Shown: positions 27,694 to 36,178, counted from the first letter of the stretch. The stretch is 64,000 nt of DNA from Brevundimonas vesicularis (GCF_014204545.1 NZ_JACHLJ010000004.1:1-64000), one strand, 5' to 3'. The notes: generated by a model not told the origin, from the letters alone. Numbers and translations are program-made.

Positions 27694-29517
27694 ATGAAGC
27701 GTTCCATTCTTCTTTCGACGGCCGCGATCGCCGCCGCCTTCGCCGCGCCTGCCTTTGCCGAGGACGCGACCCAGCTGGACGAGGTCATCGTCACCGCCAC
27801 CCGCATCCCGGCCATCGTCGCCGACACGCCCGGGGCCCGCGTCATCGACGGCAAGACCATCGCGCAGCGCGGCGCGATCTTCGCCGCCGACATCCTGGCC
27901 GATGTGCCGGGCCTGTCGGTGACGCGTTCGGGCGCCTTTGGCGGCGTGGCCCAGGTGCGGATGCGCGGGGCGACGCCCGGCAAGACCCTGGTCCTGGTCG
28001 ACGGCGCGCCGGTCAACGATGCGGCCGAGCCGAACGGCGCCTATGACTTCTCCAGCTTCGAACTGGCCGATATCGCGCGGATCGAAGTGCTGAGCGGCCC
28101 GCAGTCGTCGCTGTGGGGCTCTGACGCCATCGGCGGGGTGATTTCGTTCACGACGCAAGAGATCGAGGGCCTGCGCGCCGAGGCCGAGGCCGGCAGCTTC
28201 GACACCGTGCGCGGCCGCTTGTCGGCCGGGGTCGCCAACGAGACCTATGCCTTCAGCGCCTATGCGTCGCGCTTCGACACCGACGGCATTTCAGCGGCGG
28301 ACGAGGCCGATGGCAATACGGAGGCCGACGGCTTCCGCAGCACGACGCTCGGCGCCAAGGGGCGATATGTCCTGTCCGATGCGGTCAAGGTCGATGGATC
28401 GGTACGCTGGAACAAATCCAAGGCCGATATCGACGGCTTCCCGGCGCCGAACTATGCGCTGGCCGACACCGACGACACCCAGGAAAGCGAGCAATGGTCG
28501 GGCTTTGGCCGGGTGACGGCCAAGGCGTTCGGCCTGACCCATCAGTTCAGCGTCTCGGCGTCGGACCTGGATCGCAGCTCGGTCAGCGGCGGCTTCGGCT
28601 CGACCTTCACCGGCGACCGTCAGGCCTATCGCTGGCAGGCGAATGGCCAGGCGCAGGACATCGACTATGCGTTCGGCGTCGAGCGGAACGAGGCCTCGGC
28701 GGCCCTGTCGTCGGGCCTGTCGCGCGATCTGTCGATCACTTCGGTGTTCGGCGTGGCCCAGTACGATGTCGGCGCGCTGAACCTGACCGGCGGACTGCGG
28801 TATGACGACACCGACGATTTCGGTTCCAAGACGACGGGGCGGGTGTCGGCAGCGTACGACTTAGCCGGCGGCTTCATCCTGTCGGGCGCCTACGGCACGG
28901 GCTTCAAGTCGCCGACGGTCAGCCAGGCGGTCTGCGACTTCTGCTTTGCGCCGCGGCCCTATCCCGAGCTGAAGCCGGAAACGGCCGACAGCGTCGAGAT
29001 CGCCTTGGGCTGGGCCTCGGCCGACGGTCGGTTCGACGGGCGGGCGACCCTTTATCGCCTGAACGTCGAGGACCAGATCACCTATTCGGCCGGTCGCTAT
29101 ATCAACGTCGCCAAGACGCGGTCGGACGGGTTCGAACTGGAAGGCCGCGCCCTGCTGGGCGGCGGTTTCGACCTGACGCTGGCCTATGCCTGGACCGACG
29201 CGACGGACCGCACAACGGGCGCGCGCCTGCTTCGCGTGCCGGAACATGCCGGTTCAGCGACCCTGGGCTGGACGGGCGACCGTCTGTCCGGCGCGCTGAC
29301 GGTGCGGGCGGAAGGCGATCAGGACGATTCGGGCGGCTTCTCGACCGTGGCGCGCGACGGCTTCGTCACCGCCAATCTGAACGCGGCCTATGAACTGACC
29401 GACCAGGTCACCCTGACGGCGCGGATCGAGAACCTGGGCGACGAACACTATCAGCAGGTGTTCGGATACGGCGAGCCGGGACGGTCAGGCTATGTGGGGA
29501 TCAGGCTGCGCTACTGA
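27694..29517 (+). CDS. btuB: TonB-dependent cobalamin receptor BtuB-like
   Basis: Outer-membrane vitamin B12 transporter, 607 residues. Signal peptide MKRSILLSTAAIAAAFAAPAFA, a TonB box-like DEVIVTATR right after it, a plug with VLVDGAPVNDAAEPNG and SLWGSDAIGGVI, and a 22-strand barrel ending GYVGIRLRY. The cobalamin riboswitch in its leader makes the substrate assignment strong. No btuFCD or cobalamin biosynthesis genes are nearby. Its stop overlaps the end of the convergent KidO-like gene by 17 bases. Confidence 0.93.
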   Translation: MKRSILLSTAAIAAAFAAPAFAEDATQLDEVIVTATRIPAIVADTPGARVIDGKTIAQRGAIFAADILADVPGLSVTRSGAFGGVAQVRMRGATPGKTLVLVDGAPVNDAAEPNGAYDFSSFELADIARIEVLSGPQSSLWGSDAIGGVISFTTQEIEGLRAEAEAGSFDTVRGRLSAGVANETYAFSAYASRFDTDGISAADEADGNTEADGFRSTTLGAKGRYVLSDAVKVDGSVRWNKSKADIDGFPAPNYALADTDDTQESEQWSGFGRVTAKAFGLTHQFSVSASDLDRSSVSGGFGSTFTGDRQAYRWQANGQAQDIDYAFGVERNEASAALSSGLSRDLSITSVFGVAQYDVGALNLTGGLRYDDTDDFGSKTTGRVSAAYDLAGGFILSGAYGTGFKSPTVSQAVCDFCFAPRPYPELKPETADSVEIALGWASADGRFDGRATLYRLNVEDQITYSAGRYINVAKTRSDGFELEGRALLGGGFDLTLAYAWTDATDRTTGARLLRVPEHAGSATLGWTGDRLSGALTVRAEGDQDDSGGFSTVARDGFVTANLNAAYELTDQVTLTARIENLGDEHYQQVFGYGEPGRSGYVGIRLRY

Positions 29518-30442
29518 TCCGGGCGCGGGCGTCGGCGGTGAAGGCCGCCGGCGCCTCGAGCGCCAGGGCCGCCCAGTCCAGATTGGGACAGGGGGCGTGG
29601 GCGGCGGCCAGAATGGCGCGCAGTTCGGCGGCGGAGGCGACGCTGGCCACGACCTTGTCGACGCCGGGCAGGGCCAGGGCGTAGCCCAGAGCCGCCTGCA
29701 TCGGATCGCAACGCTGCTCGGCCAGACGCCGGCGCGTGCGCGATAGGGCCTGGGCATAGCTGGCCAGTTCGGCGGGAAGATCGTCGCCGCCCGCAAACAG
29801 CAGGCCGCCGGCGAAGACCGAAGACAGATGAACCGAGGCGCCTGTGTCGGCGATGGCTTCCAGAACGCCGTCCTGGGCCGCACGCTGGTCCAAGAGGCTG
29901 CACGGCACCTGGACCACGTCGGCTTCCAGACGACGGGCCAGAAGCGCGGGGCCGTCCTCGATCGTGGCGCAGAAACCGATGCGGCGGAACAGGCCGCGAT
30001 CCTTCAGGCTGCGGGCGCGATCCCACAGGGCGCGGCCCTCGGCGCCGGCCAGATCGGCGGCGTTGGAAATCAGCAGAACATCGCCGCGCGGCAGGCCCAT
30101 CCGCTCCAGCGAGCGGCGAGCGCGGGCCTCGACCCGGTCCAGACCTTCACTGAGCGGCACGGTGCGGACCGTAACCTGGAAAGGCGAGGGGAAGGGCCAG
30201 GCCTGACCCAGCAGGCGTTCGCCGTCGCCCTCGGGCCGGGTGGCGATCAGCTTGACGCCAGCGTCGGCTCCGGTTTGCAGCAGAAAACGCATGGCTTCTT
30301 CGCGGGCGCCGGAGGGCGCGCTCATGAAGGCGCCGGGCGCGCGCTCGGGCTCGGTCACCACGGCGAGGGCCAGGCGATGGATGGGCGACGACGCCGAAGG
30401 TGTGGCGGGGGAATACGACACGCCCGACACTATGATCGCCAA
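29501..30442 (-). CDS. kidO: Degenerate aldo/keto reductase, KidO candidate
   Basis: Aldo/keto-reductase fold of about 313 residues whose active site is lost. The usual DTAxxYG segment reads IATRPEGDGERLLG, so the catalytic Asp and Tyr are gone, and the usual VLLVH strand reads VLLISN, losing His. The NAD-binding end (VQVPCSLLDQR, GYALALPGVDKVVASVAS) remains. Caulobacter KidO is just such a dead AKR; it binds NAD, destabilises FtsZ and inhibits DivJ, and is degraded by ClpXP through a C-terminal Ala-Ala, and this protein ends Ser-Ser-Ala-Ala. The start is uncertain: TTG at 30442 or GTG at 30430. The assignment rests on fold, lost residues, tail and organism. Confidence 0.6.
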   Translation of the reverse strand: MAIIVSGVSYSPATPSASSPIHRLALAVVTEPERAPGAFMSAPSGAREEAMRFLLQTGADAGVKLIATRPEGDGERLLGQAWPFPSPFQVTVRTVPLSEGLDRVEARARRSLERMGLPRGDVLLISNAADLAGAEGRALWDRARSLKDRGLFRRIGFCATIEDGPALLARRLEADVVQVPCSLLDQRAAQDGVLEAIADTGASVHLSSVFAGGLLFAGGDDLPAELASYAQALSRTRRRLAEQRCDPMQAALGYALALPGVDKVVASVASAAELRAILAAAHAPCPNLDWAALALEAPAAFTADARARISSAA

Positions 30443-30516
30443 TGCTTAAGGGACGCTGAGCGAGACCTTAAGCGAACCCTACTTATCCACCGCTGATATG
30501 CGCACTGAGGCGAAAA

Positions 30517-31152
30517 TCAGGCGTCGGCGTCAGGCTGCAAGTCCGGGTGGGCCGAGGCGAAGGCGGGGTGGGCCAGGGCGGCCTGTTCGACCGCCAGCAG
30601 GCGCGGCCAGGGCGACAGGTCCATGTTGAAGCGCCGCGCCGAATACATCTGTGGAATCAGATAGCAATCCACCACGGTCGGGGCATCGCCGAAGCTCCAG
30701 CCGGCGCCGTGGCGGGCGACCAGAGCCTCCAGCGCGTCGAAGCCCGGCGCGATCCACCCTGCGGCCCAAGCGTCCACAGCGGCCTGATCGGCGTTGAATT
30801 CAGACCGTATGGCCTTCAACACGCGCAGATTGTTCAGCGGATGAATGTCGCAGCCGATCAGCGCGGCCATGGCGCGCACGGTCGCCCGGTCGTTTGCCTC
30901 CTTCGGCAGCAGGGCCGGTTCGGGGTGGGTTTCCTCCAGCCATTCCAGAATGGCCGGGCTCTGGGTCAGGACCATATCGCCGTCCTGAAGGGCGGGGACC
31001 ATGCCCTGCGGGTTCAGCGCCACATAGTCGGGCGTCTTCTGTTCGCCCTTGCGCAGGTCGTGAGCGGCGTTGTCGTAGGCCAGCCCTTTCAGGTTCAGGG
31101 CGATGCGGACCCGGTAGCTGGCGCCCGAGCGCCAGTAGCCGTGCAGGATCAT
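30517..31152 (-). CDS. maiA: Maleylacetoacetate/maleylpyruvate isomerase
   Basis: Zeta-class glutathione S-transferase fold, 211 residues, catalysing glutathione-dependent cis-trans isomerisation of maleylacetoacetate or maleylpyruvate. The zeta signature SSCR region appears as YWRSGASYRVRIALNLKGL (residues 5-23) with a retained Ser; NPQGMVPAL and LTQSPAILEWLEE bind glutathione. Coupled by a 4-bp overlap to the upstream fumarylacetoacetate-hydrolase gene, so the two act in sequence. Whether the pathway is homogentisate (tyrosine) or gentisate breakdown cannot be read, as no dioxygenase is present. Confidence 0.88.
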   Translation of the reverse strand: MILHGYWRSGASYRVRIALNLKGLAYDNAAHDLRKGEQKTPDYVALNPQGMVPALQDGDMVLTQSPAILEWLEETHPEPALLPKEANDRATVRAMAALIGCDIHPLNNLRVLKAIRSEFNADQAAVDAWAAGWIAPGFDALEALVARHGAGWSFGDAPTVVDCYLIPQMYSARRFNMDLSPWPRLLAVEQAALAHPAFASAHPDLQPDADA

Positions 31153-31817
31153 GGCTGCATCTCGAAGCCGAGCGTCTCCAGACCGTCGATGGTGACGACG
31201 ACGCGGTCGCCTGGCTTGACAGGGCCGACGCCGGACGGGGTGCCGGTGAAGATCAGGTCCCCGGGTTGCAGCGACCACAGGGCGGCGGCGGCCGCGACGA
31301 TCCGGTCGGGGTTCAGGATCATGTCGTTCAGCACGCTGTCTTGTCTGGTTTCGCCATTGACGCTCAGGCGGATGGCGCCGTCGGGCGAAGGCAGGTCGCC
31401 CAGGGTGATGGGCCCGCAGGGCGCGGACTGATCGAACCCCTTGGCGGCGTCCCAGGGCCGGCCGGCCTTCTTGGCCTCGGCCTGAAGATCACGGCGGGTC
31501 AGGTCGCAGCCGACGGCCCAGCCGACGATCGCGACCCCGCCGTCCTCATCCGGCCCGATCGCAGCGACCAGTTCGGCCTCGTAGTGCAGGTTTGCGGTCG
31601 CCGACGGATAGGACGGGTTTGCGCCGTCCGAGACGATGGCGTCGCCCGGCTTGGTGAAAAAGAAGGGCGTCTGCTTGTCGGGGTCCGATCCCATTTCGCG
31701 CGCATGGGCGGCGTAGTTCTGGCCCACGCACAGGATGCGGCGAACGGGAAACCGCTGGTCCGATCCGACGATCGGCAAGGACGGGGCGGGGCGGGGCGCG
31801 AACAGCCATTGGGTCAT
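31149..31817 (-). CDS. Fumarylacetoacetate hydrolase family protein
   Basis: Metal-dependent C-C hydrolase, 222 residues, the short single-domain form like fumarylpyruvate hydrolase. Hallmarks: ILCVGQNYAAHAREMG near residue 30, metal ligands in HYEAELVAAIG (Glu-x-Glu) and the Asp of GCDLTRRDLQ, and FTGTPSGVGPVKPGD near the C-terminus. It starts the two-gene operon with the isomerase. The pairing suggests cleavage of fumarylpyruvate or fumarylacetoacetate to fumarate. Confidence 0.88.
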   Translation of the reverse strand: MTQWLFAPRPAPSLPIVGSDQRFPVRRILCVGQNYAAHAREMGSDPDKQTPFFFTKPGDAIVSDGANPSYPSATANLHYEAELVAAIGPDEDGGVAIVGWAVGCDLTRRDLQAEAKKAGRPWDAAKGFDQSAPCGPITLGDLPSPDGAIRLSVNGETRQDSVLNDMILNPDRIVAAAAALWSLQPGDLIFTGTPSGVGPVKPGDRVVVTIDGLETLGFEMQP

Positions 31818-31878
31818 AGCGACCGTTCTAGTGCGGCGAAAAGCCCGTGGCGAGAGGCGCACGCCCGACCCAACTAAA

Positions 31879-31903
31879 GGAACCTCGTTGCGCATGTGGC
31901 GTT
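31879..31903 (+). promoter_or_regulatory. General-stress (EcfG/SigT-type) promoter
   Basis: GGAAC (31879-31883), exactly 16 bases, then CGTT (31900-31903): a full match to the alphaproteobacterial EcfG consensus. It lies about 50 bases before the DUF883 gene, whose E. coli relatives are also stress-induced. Confidence 0.75.
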
Positions 31904-31954
31904 GCAACACGGGGTTCTCTATTCTACCGCCAAGCTTTCAACGGAGCGCGCACC

Positions 31955-32299
31955 ATGGCCACCACCAAGGCCCGAGAAGATATCAAGGCCGACCTGAAGA
32001 CCCTCAAGGAGGATCTGAAGACCGGCGCCCGCGAAGAGACTCAACGGCTGCGCGACAAGGCCGCCGAGGCTGAAGCCAAGCTGCGCGCCAAGAGCGATGA
32101 AGTTCGCGAGCAGGCTCGCAGCTATTACGACGAAGCCCGCGTGAAGGGTCGCGAATATTATGACGACGCTGCCGAACGCTTCGACGAGGCGCAACGCTAT
32201 GTCGTCGAGCGCGTGCAGGAGCGTCCGCTGCAATCGACCGCCGTGGCGCTCGGCGTCGGCGTCATCCTTGGCATGCTGCTGGCCGGCCGCCGTCGCTGA
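31955..32299 (+). CDS. DUF883 family (ElaB/YqjD-like) membrane-anchored protein
   Basis: 114 residues. A long charged amphipathic helix of Lys/Glu/Ala heptads (about 1-85) is followed by a C-terminal membrane segment (STAVALGVGVILGMLLAG) and an Arg tail, the tail-anchored layout of ElaB/YqjD proteins, which in E. coli associate with ribosomes in stationary phase. The ATG at 31955 gives the family start. It overlaps the next gene by one base (TGATG) and has an EcfG-type promoter, so it is probably a general-stress protein. Confidence 0.88.
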   Translation: MATTKAREDIKADLKTLKEDLKTGAREETQRLRDKAAEAEAKLRAKSDEVREQARSYYDEARVKGREYYDDAAERFDEAQRYVVERVQERPLQSTAVALGVGVILGMLLAGRRR

Positions 32300-32709
32300 T
32301 GTTCAAGGGCATCGTCAAAAAACTGGTGGCGACGGCTGTCGTCGCCGCCAGTGCGTTCCTGGCCGTCGTCTTCTTGGGCGTCGCGATCTTCTATGCGCTC
32401 AGCTTGACGCTGACGCCGCTCGGCGCGGCCGCCGTGACCTTTGGTCTGTTCGCCCTGGTCGCCCTGATCGTGACACTCGTCTTCCTGAAGGGTGACAAGC
32501 ACGACGACGCGGAAGAGGAAGATGAGCCTGAGGGCCTGCTGGGCAAGATCATCCATATCGTGCGCGAGCGTCCGGTCGTGGGCGCCGTGGGCGGTCTGGG
32601 CGCCGCCTTCCTGCTGCTGCGCAACCCGGCTCTGGCGGCGATCGTCGCCAGCATGGTTGCGGATCGCAAGATGGATCAGGGCGGCTATTCGCGTCGTCGC
32701 CGTCGATAG
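32299..32709 (+). CDS. Holin-X/YqjE-like phage-holin-family membrane protein
   Basis: 136 residues with two adjacent membrane segments (about 10-32 and 38-62), an acidic linker (DDAEEEDEPEG), a further hydrophobic stretch (about 92-117), and a basic Arg tail. Proteins of this kind follow DUF883 genes widely (yqjD-yqjE in E. coli) and are not phage lysis proteins despite the family name. Coupled to the DUF883 gene. Confidence 0.82.
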   Translation: MFKGIVKKLVATAVVAASAFLAVVFLGVAIFYALSLTLTPLGAAAVTFGLFALVALIVTLVFLKGDKHDDAEEEDEPEGLLGKIIHIVRERPVVGAVGGLGAAFLLLRNPALAAIVASMVADRKMDQGGYSRRRRR

Positions 32710-32714
32710 GCGAT

Positions 32715-32739
32715 GGAACGGCCGGGCGACCCTGGCGTT
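32715..32739 (+). promoter_or_regulatory. Second general-stress (EcfG/SigT-type) promoter
   Basis: GGAAC (32715-32719), 16 bases, CGTT (32736-32739). Starts right after the holin-like gene ends and lies about 70 bases before the DUF1328 ATG, so it gives that gene its own stress promoter. Confidence 0.72.
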
Positions 32740-32806
32740 GATGATGCAGACCGACGAACGGCTCCCGGGTCGCCGACGGCAACATCAACCTAGGAGAGCT
32801 AACCCC

Positions 32807-32986
32807 ATGATGCGCTGGGCAATTATCTTCCTCGTCGTGGCCCTGGTCGCGGCTGTTCTTGGCTTTGGCGGCATTGCGAACTTCTCGTTCGAGATCGCCA
32901 AGTTCGTCGCCGTTGTGGCCATCATCTTGTTCGTCATCGCCCTGGTGGCCGGCGGACTGCGTGGACGCGGCGCGCCACGACTATAG
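32807..32986 (+). CDS. DUF1328 small inner-membrane protein
   Basis: 59 residues with two membrane segments filling most of the length (MRWAIIFLVVALVAAVLGFGGI and FVAVVAIILFVIALVAGGL), the YtjA/DUF1328 pattern. The ATG is preceded by TAGGAGAG. These proteins are of unknown function and are commonly stress-induced; the EcfG-type promoter supports that here. Confidence 0.88.
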   Translation: MMRWAIIFLVVALVAAVLGFGGIANFSFEIAKFVAVVAIILFVIALVAGGLRGRGAPRL

Positions 32987-33009
32987 GCTGAAGACACCAA
33001 GTCGAACGA

Positions 33010-33039
33010 GGGGCGGAGCCGAAGGCATCGCCCCTTTTT
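33010..33039 (+). terminator. Rho-independent terminator after the DUF1328 gene
   Basis: Stem GGGGCG/CGCCCC (33010-33015, 33029-33034) followed by five T. It closes the DUF883-holin-DUF1328 stress locus. Confidence 0.75.
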
Positions 33040-33126
33040 CATGCGTTGCGTGGCTCAACAAGAAAGAACTTTACAACGCAAAGCAATTGAGTGATGTTGT
33101 CTCATCGGTTCGAGGAGGAGAGCATC

Positions 33127-33750
33127 ATGACCCGCGAGACCCAAGCCATTCAGGACGACATCGCCTATATGCGCAGCTTGGCGCACGAGGGGCGGCATGC
33201 CCCCCTTCTGGCCGGCCCGATCCTTATAGCCGCGGCCGTGGTTTTCGGCGGCGCTAGTCTCGGGCAGTGGGCGATTCAATCGGGCGCCGTTCAAGTGAAT
33301 CCGTGGGCTCAGTTGTGGTTGTGGATCGGCGCAGGCGTCGTCTTCGCAGTCGCCCTGAGCCTCTTGATTGGGCGTATGAAGGGAAAGCCCGGCATCAACT
33401 CAGCGGGAAACAAGGCAGTGGGAGCGGCTTGGTCCGGCGTAGGCTACGGAATCTTCGTAACCTGGGTGGCGCTGGTCGCCTTGTCGGTGAAGACCGGAAA
33501 CTGGTCGTGGATGGCGGTGATGCCGACGACGGTGCTGGTTGCTTATGGCTCAGCCTGGATGATCGGCGCAGCGATGACCAAAACGCGCTGGATGTCGTTC
33601 ACGGCCATTGCGGCCTATGCCGGCGCGGTTGCCGTGGCTTGGTTCATCGACAGCCCCATGATCTATCTGGTCTTCACGATTGTCCTCGTCGCTATCGCCC
33701 TGATCCCAGGGATCATCCTGATGCGTCAGGAACCGTCGGAGGTGGTCTGA
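33127..33750 (+). CDS. Multi-pass membrane protein of unknown function
   Basis: 207 residues. After a polar N-terminus (about 30 residues) there are about six membrane segments: 28-48, 62-80, 100-120, 126-150, 155-172, 178-200. No transporter motif is visible. AGGAGGAG precedes the ATG at 33127. The next gene, a small winged-helix regulator, starts two bases after its stop codon with its ribosome binding site inside this gene, so the two form a regulator-membrane protein unit. A CTTT-N7-AAAG dyad at 33069-33083 lies in the leader and could be the regulator's site. Confidence 0.8.
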   Translation: MTRETQAIQDDIAYMRSLAHEGRHAPLLAGPILIAAAVVFGGASLGQWAIQSGAVQVNPWAQLWLWIGAGVVFAVALSLLIGRMKGKPGINSAGNKAVGAAWSGVGYGIFVTWVALVALSVKTGNWSWMAVMPTTVLVAYGSAWMIGAAMTKTRWMSFTAIAAYAGAVAVAWFIDSPMIYLVFTIVLVAIALIPGIILMRQEPSEVV

Positions 33751-33752
33751 GC

Positions 33753-34055
33753 ATGGCCGACGACTTCGACATCAGCCGGATCGACGACGTCATTCATGGG
33801 CGCATCCGGCTGGGGATCATGGCCTATCTGTCGGGGGCCGGGTCGGCCGACTTCACCACCCTGAAGACCCGGTTGCAGACCACGGACGGCAATCTTTCGG
33901 TCCATCTGCGAAAGCTGGAAGAGGCGGGGTTTGTCGCCGTCTCCAAGAGTTTCAACGGTCGCAAGCCGCTGACGGAGGCCAGTCTGACCGATCAGGGACG
34001 CGACGCCTTCGTCGCCTATCTGGATGCGATGGCTGGCCTGCTGCCAGAGCGGTGA
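33753..34055 (+). CDS. Small winged-helix transcriptional regulator
   Basis: 100 residues, MarR/PadR-like HTH of the stand-alone winged-helix type. Helix-turn-helix around FTTLKTRLQTTDGNLSVHLRKLEEAGFV (about 30-58) and a wing with KSFNGRKPLTEASLT. No ligand domain. GGAGG overlaps the end of the membrane protein gene, and only two bases separate them, so the pair is co-translated. Such regulators commonly repress their own operon. Confidence 0.85.
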   Translation: MADDFDISRIDDVIHGRIRLGIMAYLSGAGSADFTTLKTRLQTTDGNLSVHLRKLEEAGFVAVSKSFNGRKPLTEASLTDQGRDAFVAYLDAMAGLLPER

Positions 34056-34076
34056 ACATAGGCTAGAAACGCGGTC

Positions 34077-34871
34077 ATGACCGAGCGCCTTCACGCCTTC
34101 GAGGCCATCGACAACTTTCGGGACTACGGCGACTACGCCACGGTGGCCGGGCGGCGCGTGAAGCCCGGCCGTTTGTTGCGTTCGGCCCACCACGCTCGCG
34201 CCAGCGAGGCGGACCTGGAGCGGCTGGAGGCGTTTGACATCGGGGCCGTGGTCGATCTGCGCCGACCCAGCGAGCGCCGCGACCAGCCGTCGCGTCGGCC
34301 TGAAGGCTTCAGCTGGCAGATCATCGAAGGCGGCGTGGACGACGGGGCCGAGGCGCCGCACATCACCTTTCTGAAGACCGCCGACCTGACGCCGGACTCG
34401 GGCCGGCGCTTCATGACCCAGACCTATCGCGCCCTGCCGTTCGACTCCTCGCATCAGGACGTGTTCGGCCGCTATTTCCAAGCCCTAGCGGATCATGACG
34501 AAACTTCTCGAAATCGGGCGGTGGTGATCCATTGCGCGGCGGGCAAGGACCGGACGGGTTTTCTCGCCGCCCTGACCCACCACCTGCTGGGCGTGTCGCG
34601 CGACGATATGGTCGAGGACTATCTGCTGACCAACACCGCCGTCGATCTGGCGGGCCGAGCGCCCGGCATCGCCAAACAGCTGCACAAGATGACGGGTCGG
34701 GTGGCCTCGGACGACGCGATCGTGGCCTTCCTGGGCGTCGAGGCCGCCTATCTGGAAGCCGCCCTTGCCGAGGTCGAGGCGCGGCACGGATCGGTGGACG
34801 CCTATCTGAAGGAGGCGCTGGGCGTCGATGCGACGCGGCGTGATCGGATCGTGGAGCGGCTGACCGCGTGA
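34077..34871 (+). CDS. Tyrosine-protein phosphatase (DSP/Y_phosphatase3 type)
   Basis: 264 residues. Cys-based phosphatase with P-loop HCAAGKDRTGF near residue 153 (nucleophile Cys, then Arg) and an N-terminal NFRDYGDYATVAGRRVKPGRLLRS, the start of the bacterial LpxF-independent DSP3 group. An Asp-rich general-acid loop precedes the active site. No signal peptide, so cytosolic. Its stop overlaps the pabB start (GTGA). Substrate may be phosphotyrosine or a phosphoinositide; not determinable. Confidence 0.87.
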   Translation: MTERLHAFEAIDNFRDYGDYATVAGRRVKPGRLLRSAHHARASEADLERLEAFDIGAVVDLRRPSERRDQPSRRPEGFSWQIIEGGVDDGAEAPHITFLKTADLTPDSGRRFMTQTYRALPFDSSHQDVFGRYFQALADHDETSRNRAVVIHCAAGKDRTGFLAALTHHLLGVSRDDMVEDYLLTNTAVDLAGRAPGIAKQLHKMTGRVASDDAIVAFLGVEAAYLEAALAEVEARHGSVDAYLKEALGVDATRRDRIVERLTA

Positions 34872-36175
34872 GCGAGGTTTTCAGCCACACCGTCACGCGC
34901 GACGCGCCTTGGGTCGATCCGGTCGCCGTGGCGGCGGGTCTCGGCGGCGGCGACGGCGCGTTATCCCTGCTGTCGGACGGCGGGCCGGGCGGCCGCTGGT
35001 CCCACGTCGCCCAGGCGCCGGACGTCGTGCGGGTCGGCCCGGTGGATGACGCCGCGCCGTTCGAGGCGCTGCGGGATCCGGTGTTCGCCGCCGGGGTGGT
35101 GGGTCTGGCCGCCTATGACGCAGGCGCCCGGCCGGCCACCGGACCGCGCAAGACGGTCTGGCCCGATCTGATGCTGGCGCGCTATCCCGCCATGCTGAGC
35201 TTCGATCATCTTGAACGCTCGGTGTGCGCCACGGGAAGAGGTGCGACGGCGGAGCAGGCCACAGCGGCGGCCGAGCGCGCCCTGACTTGGCTAGGCAAGG
35301 CCGCACCGGTCGTGACCCCCTCCGTGCCGGCCGATCGGTTCGAGGCCGAGGCGCCGGCGAGCGCCTACCGCGACGCGGTCGCGGATGTGGTGGAGCGCAT
35401 CGGGGCGGGGGAACTGTTCCAGGCCAATATCGCCCGGGCCTGGTCCGGCGAGCTGAAGCCTGGCCGCGATCCGTTCGAGGTCTTCCTGCGGCTGCAAAAG
35501 GAGCGGGCGTCGCCGTTCGGGGCCTATTGGCGGGTCGGGGATCGAGCGCTGGTGTCGAACTCCCCCGAACTGTTCCTCGCCTGCGATCCCGCCAGCCGCC
35601 GCATCGAGGCGCGCCCGATCAAGGGCACTCGACCGCGGGCGGACGACCCCGATCAGGACCAGGCTCTGGCGACAGAGCTTCGGGCCAGCCTTAAAGATCG
35701 GGCGGAAAATCTGATGATCGTGGATCTGATGCGCAACGATCTGGCGCGCGTGTCACAGCCCGGATCGGTTCAAGTCCAAACGCTGTTCGAGGTCGAACAT
35801 CATCCGACGGTGCATCATCTGGTCTCGACCGTGACGGGCGAAGCCAAGCCCGCGGTCGGTCCAGGCGAGTTGCTGGAGGCGACCTTTCCGCCGGGTTCGA
35901 TCACCGGCGCGCCTAAGCATCAGGCTATGAAAGTGATCGCCGCGCACGAGCCGCCGCGCGGACCCTGGTGCGGGTCGTTGTTCCTCATCGGCGGTGACGG
36001 CGCAATGACCGCCTCTGTTCTCATCCGCACGGCCGGTTTCGAGCTGGAGAACGACGTCTGGCGCTATCGCACCCTCGCCGGCGCCGGCATCGTCGCGGAC
36101 AGCGATCCGGCCGCCGAGGAGGCCGAAACGGACGTCAAGATTTCAGCGATGCGGCAGGCGCTGGTCGGGATGTAA
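34868..36175 (+). CDS. pabB: Aminodeoxychorismate synthase component I
   Basis: Makes 4-amino-4-deoxychorismate from chorismate for folate synthesis. 435 residues, GTG start coupled to the phosphatase gene. Chorismate-binding domain hallmarks: GELFQANIARAW near residue 180, PIKGTRPR near residue 250 (the Lys of PIKGT is the PabB-specific catalytic residue, replacing Ala in anthranilate synthase), ENLMIVDLMRNDLARV, and PGSITGAPK near residue 345. No glutaminase (PabA) or lyase (PabC) is fused or adjacent. Confidence 0.9.
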   Translation: MSEVFSHTVTRDAPWVDPVAVAAGLGGGDGALSLLSDGGPGGRWSHVAQAPDVVRVGPVDDAAPFEALRDPVFAAGVVGLAAYDAGARPATGPRKTVWPDLMLARYPAMLSFDHLERSVCATGRGATAEQATAAAERALTWLGKAAPVVTPSVPADRFEAEAPASAYRDAVADVVERIGAGELFQANIARAWSGELKPGRDPFEVFLRLQKERASPFGAYWRVGDRALVSNSPELFLACDPASRRIEARPIKGTRPRADDPDQDQALATELRASLKDRAENLMIVDLMRNDLARVSQPGSVQVQTLFEVEHHPTVHHLVSTVTGEAKPAVGPGELLEATFPPGSITGAPKHQAMKVIAAHEPPRGPWCGSLFLIGGDGAMTASVLIRTAGFELENDVWRYRTLAGAGIVADSDPAAEEAETDVKISAMRQALVGM

Positions 36176-36178
36176 GGA

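Noticed and set aside
32299..32709. Prophage lysis gene (holin family name)
   Set aside because: The gene is coupled to a DUF883 gene with a stress promoter, as in the yqjD-yqjE pair, and no phage genes are nearby.
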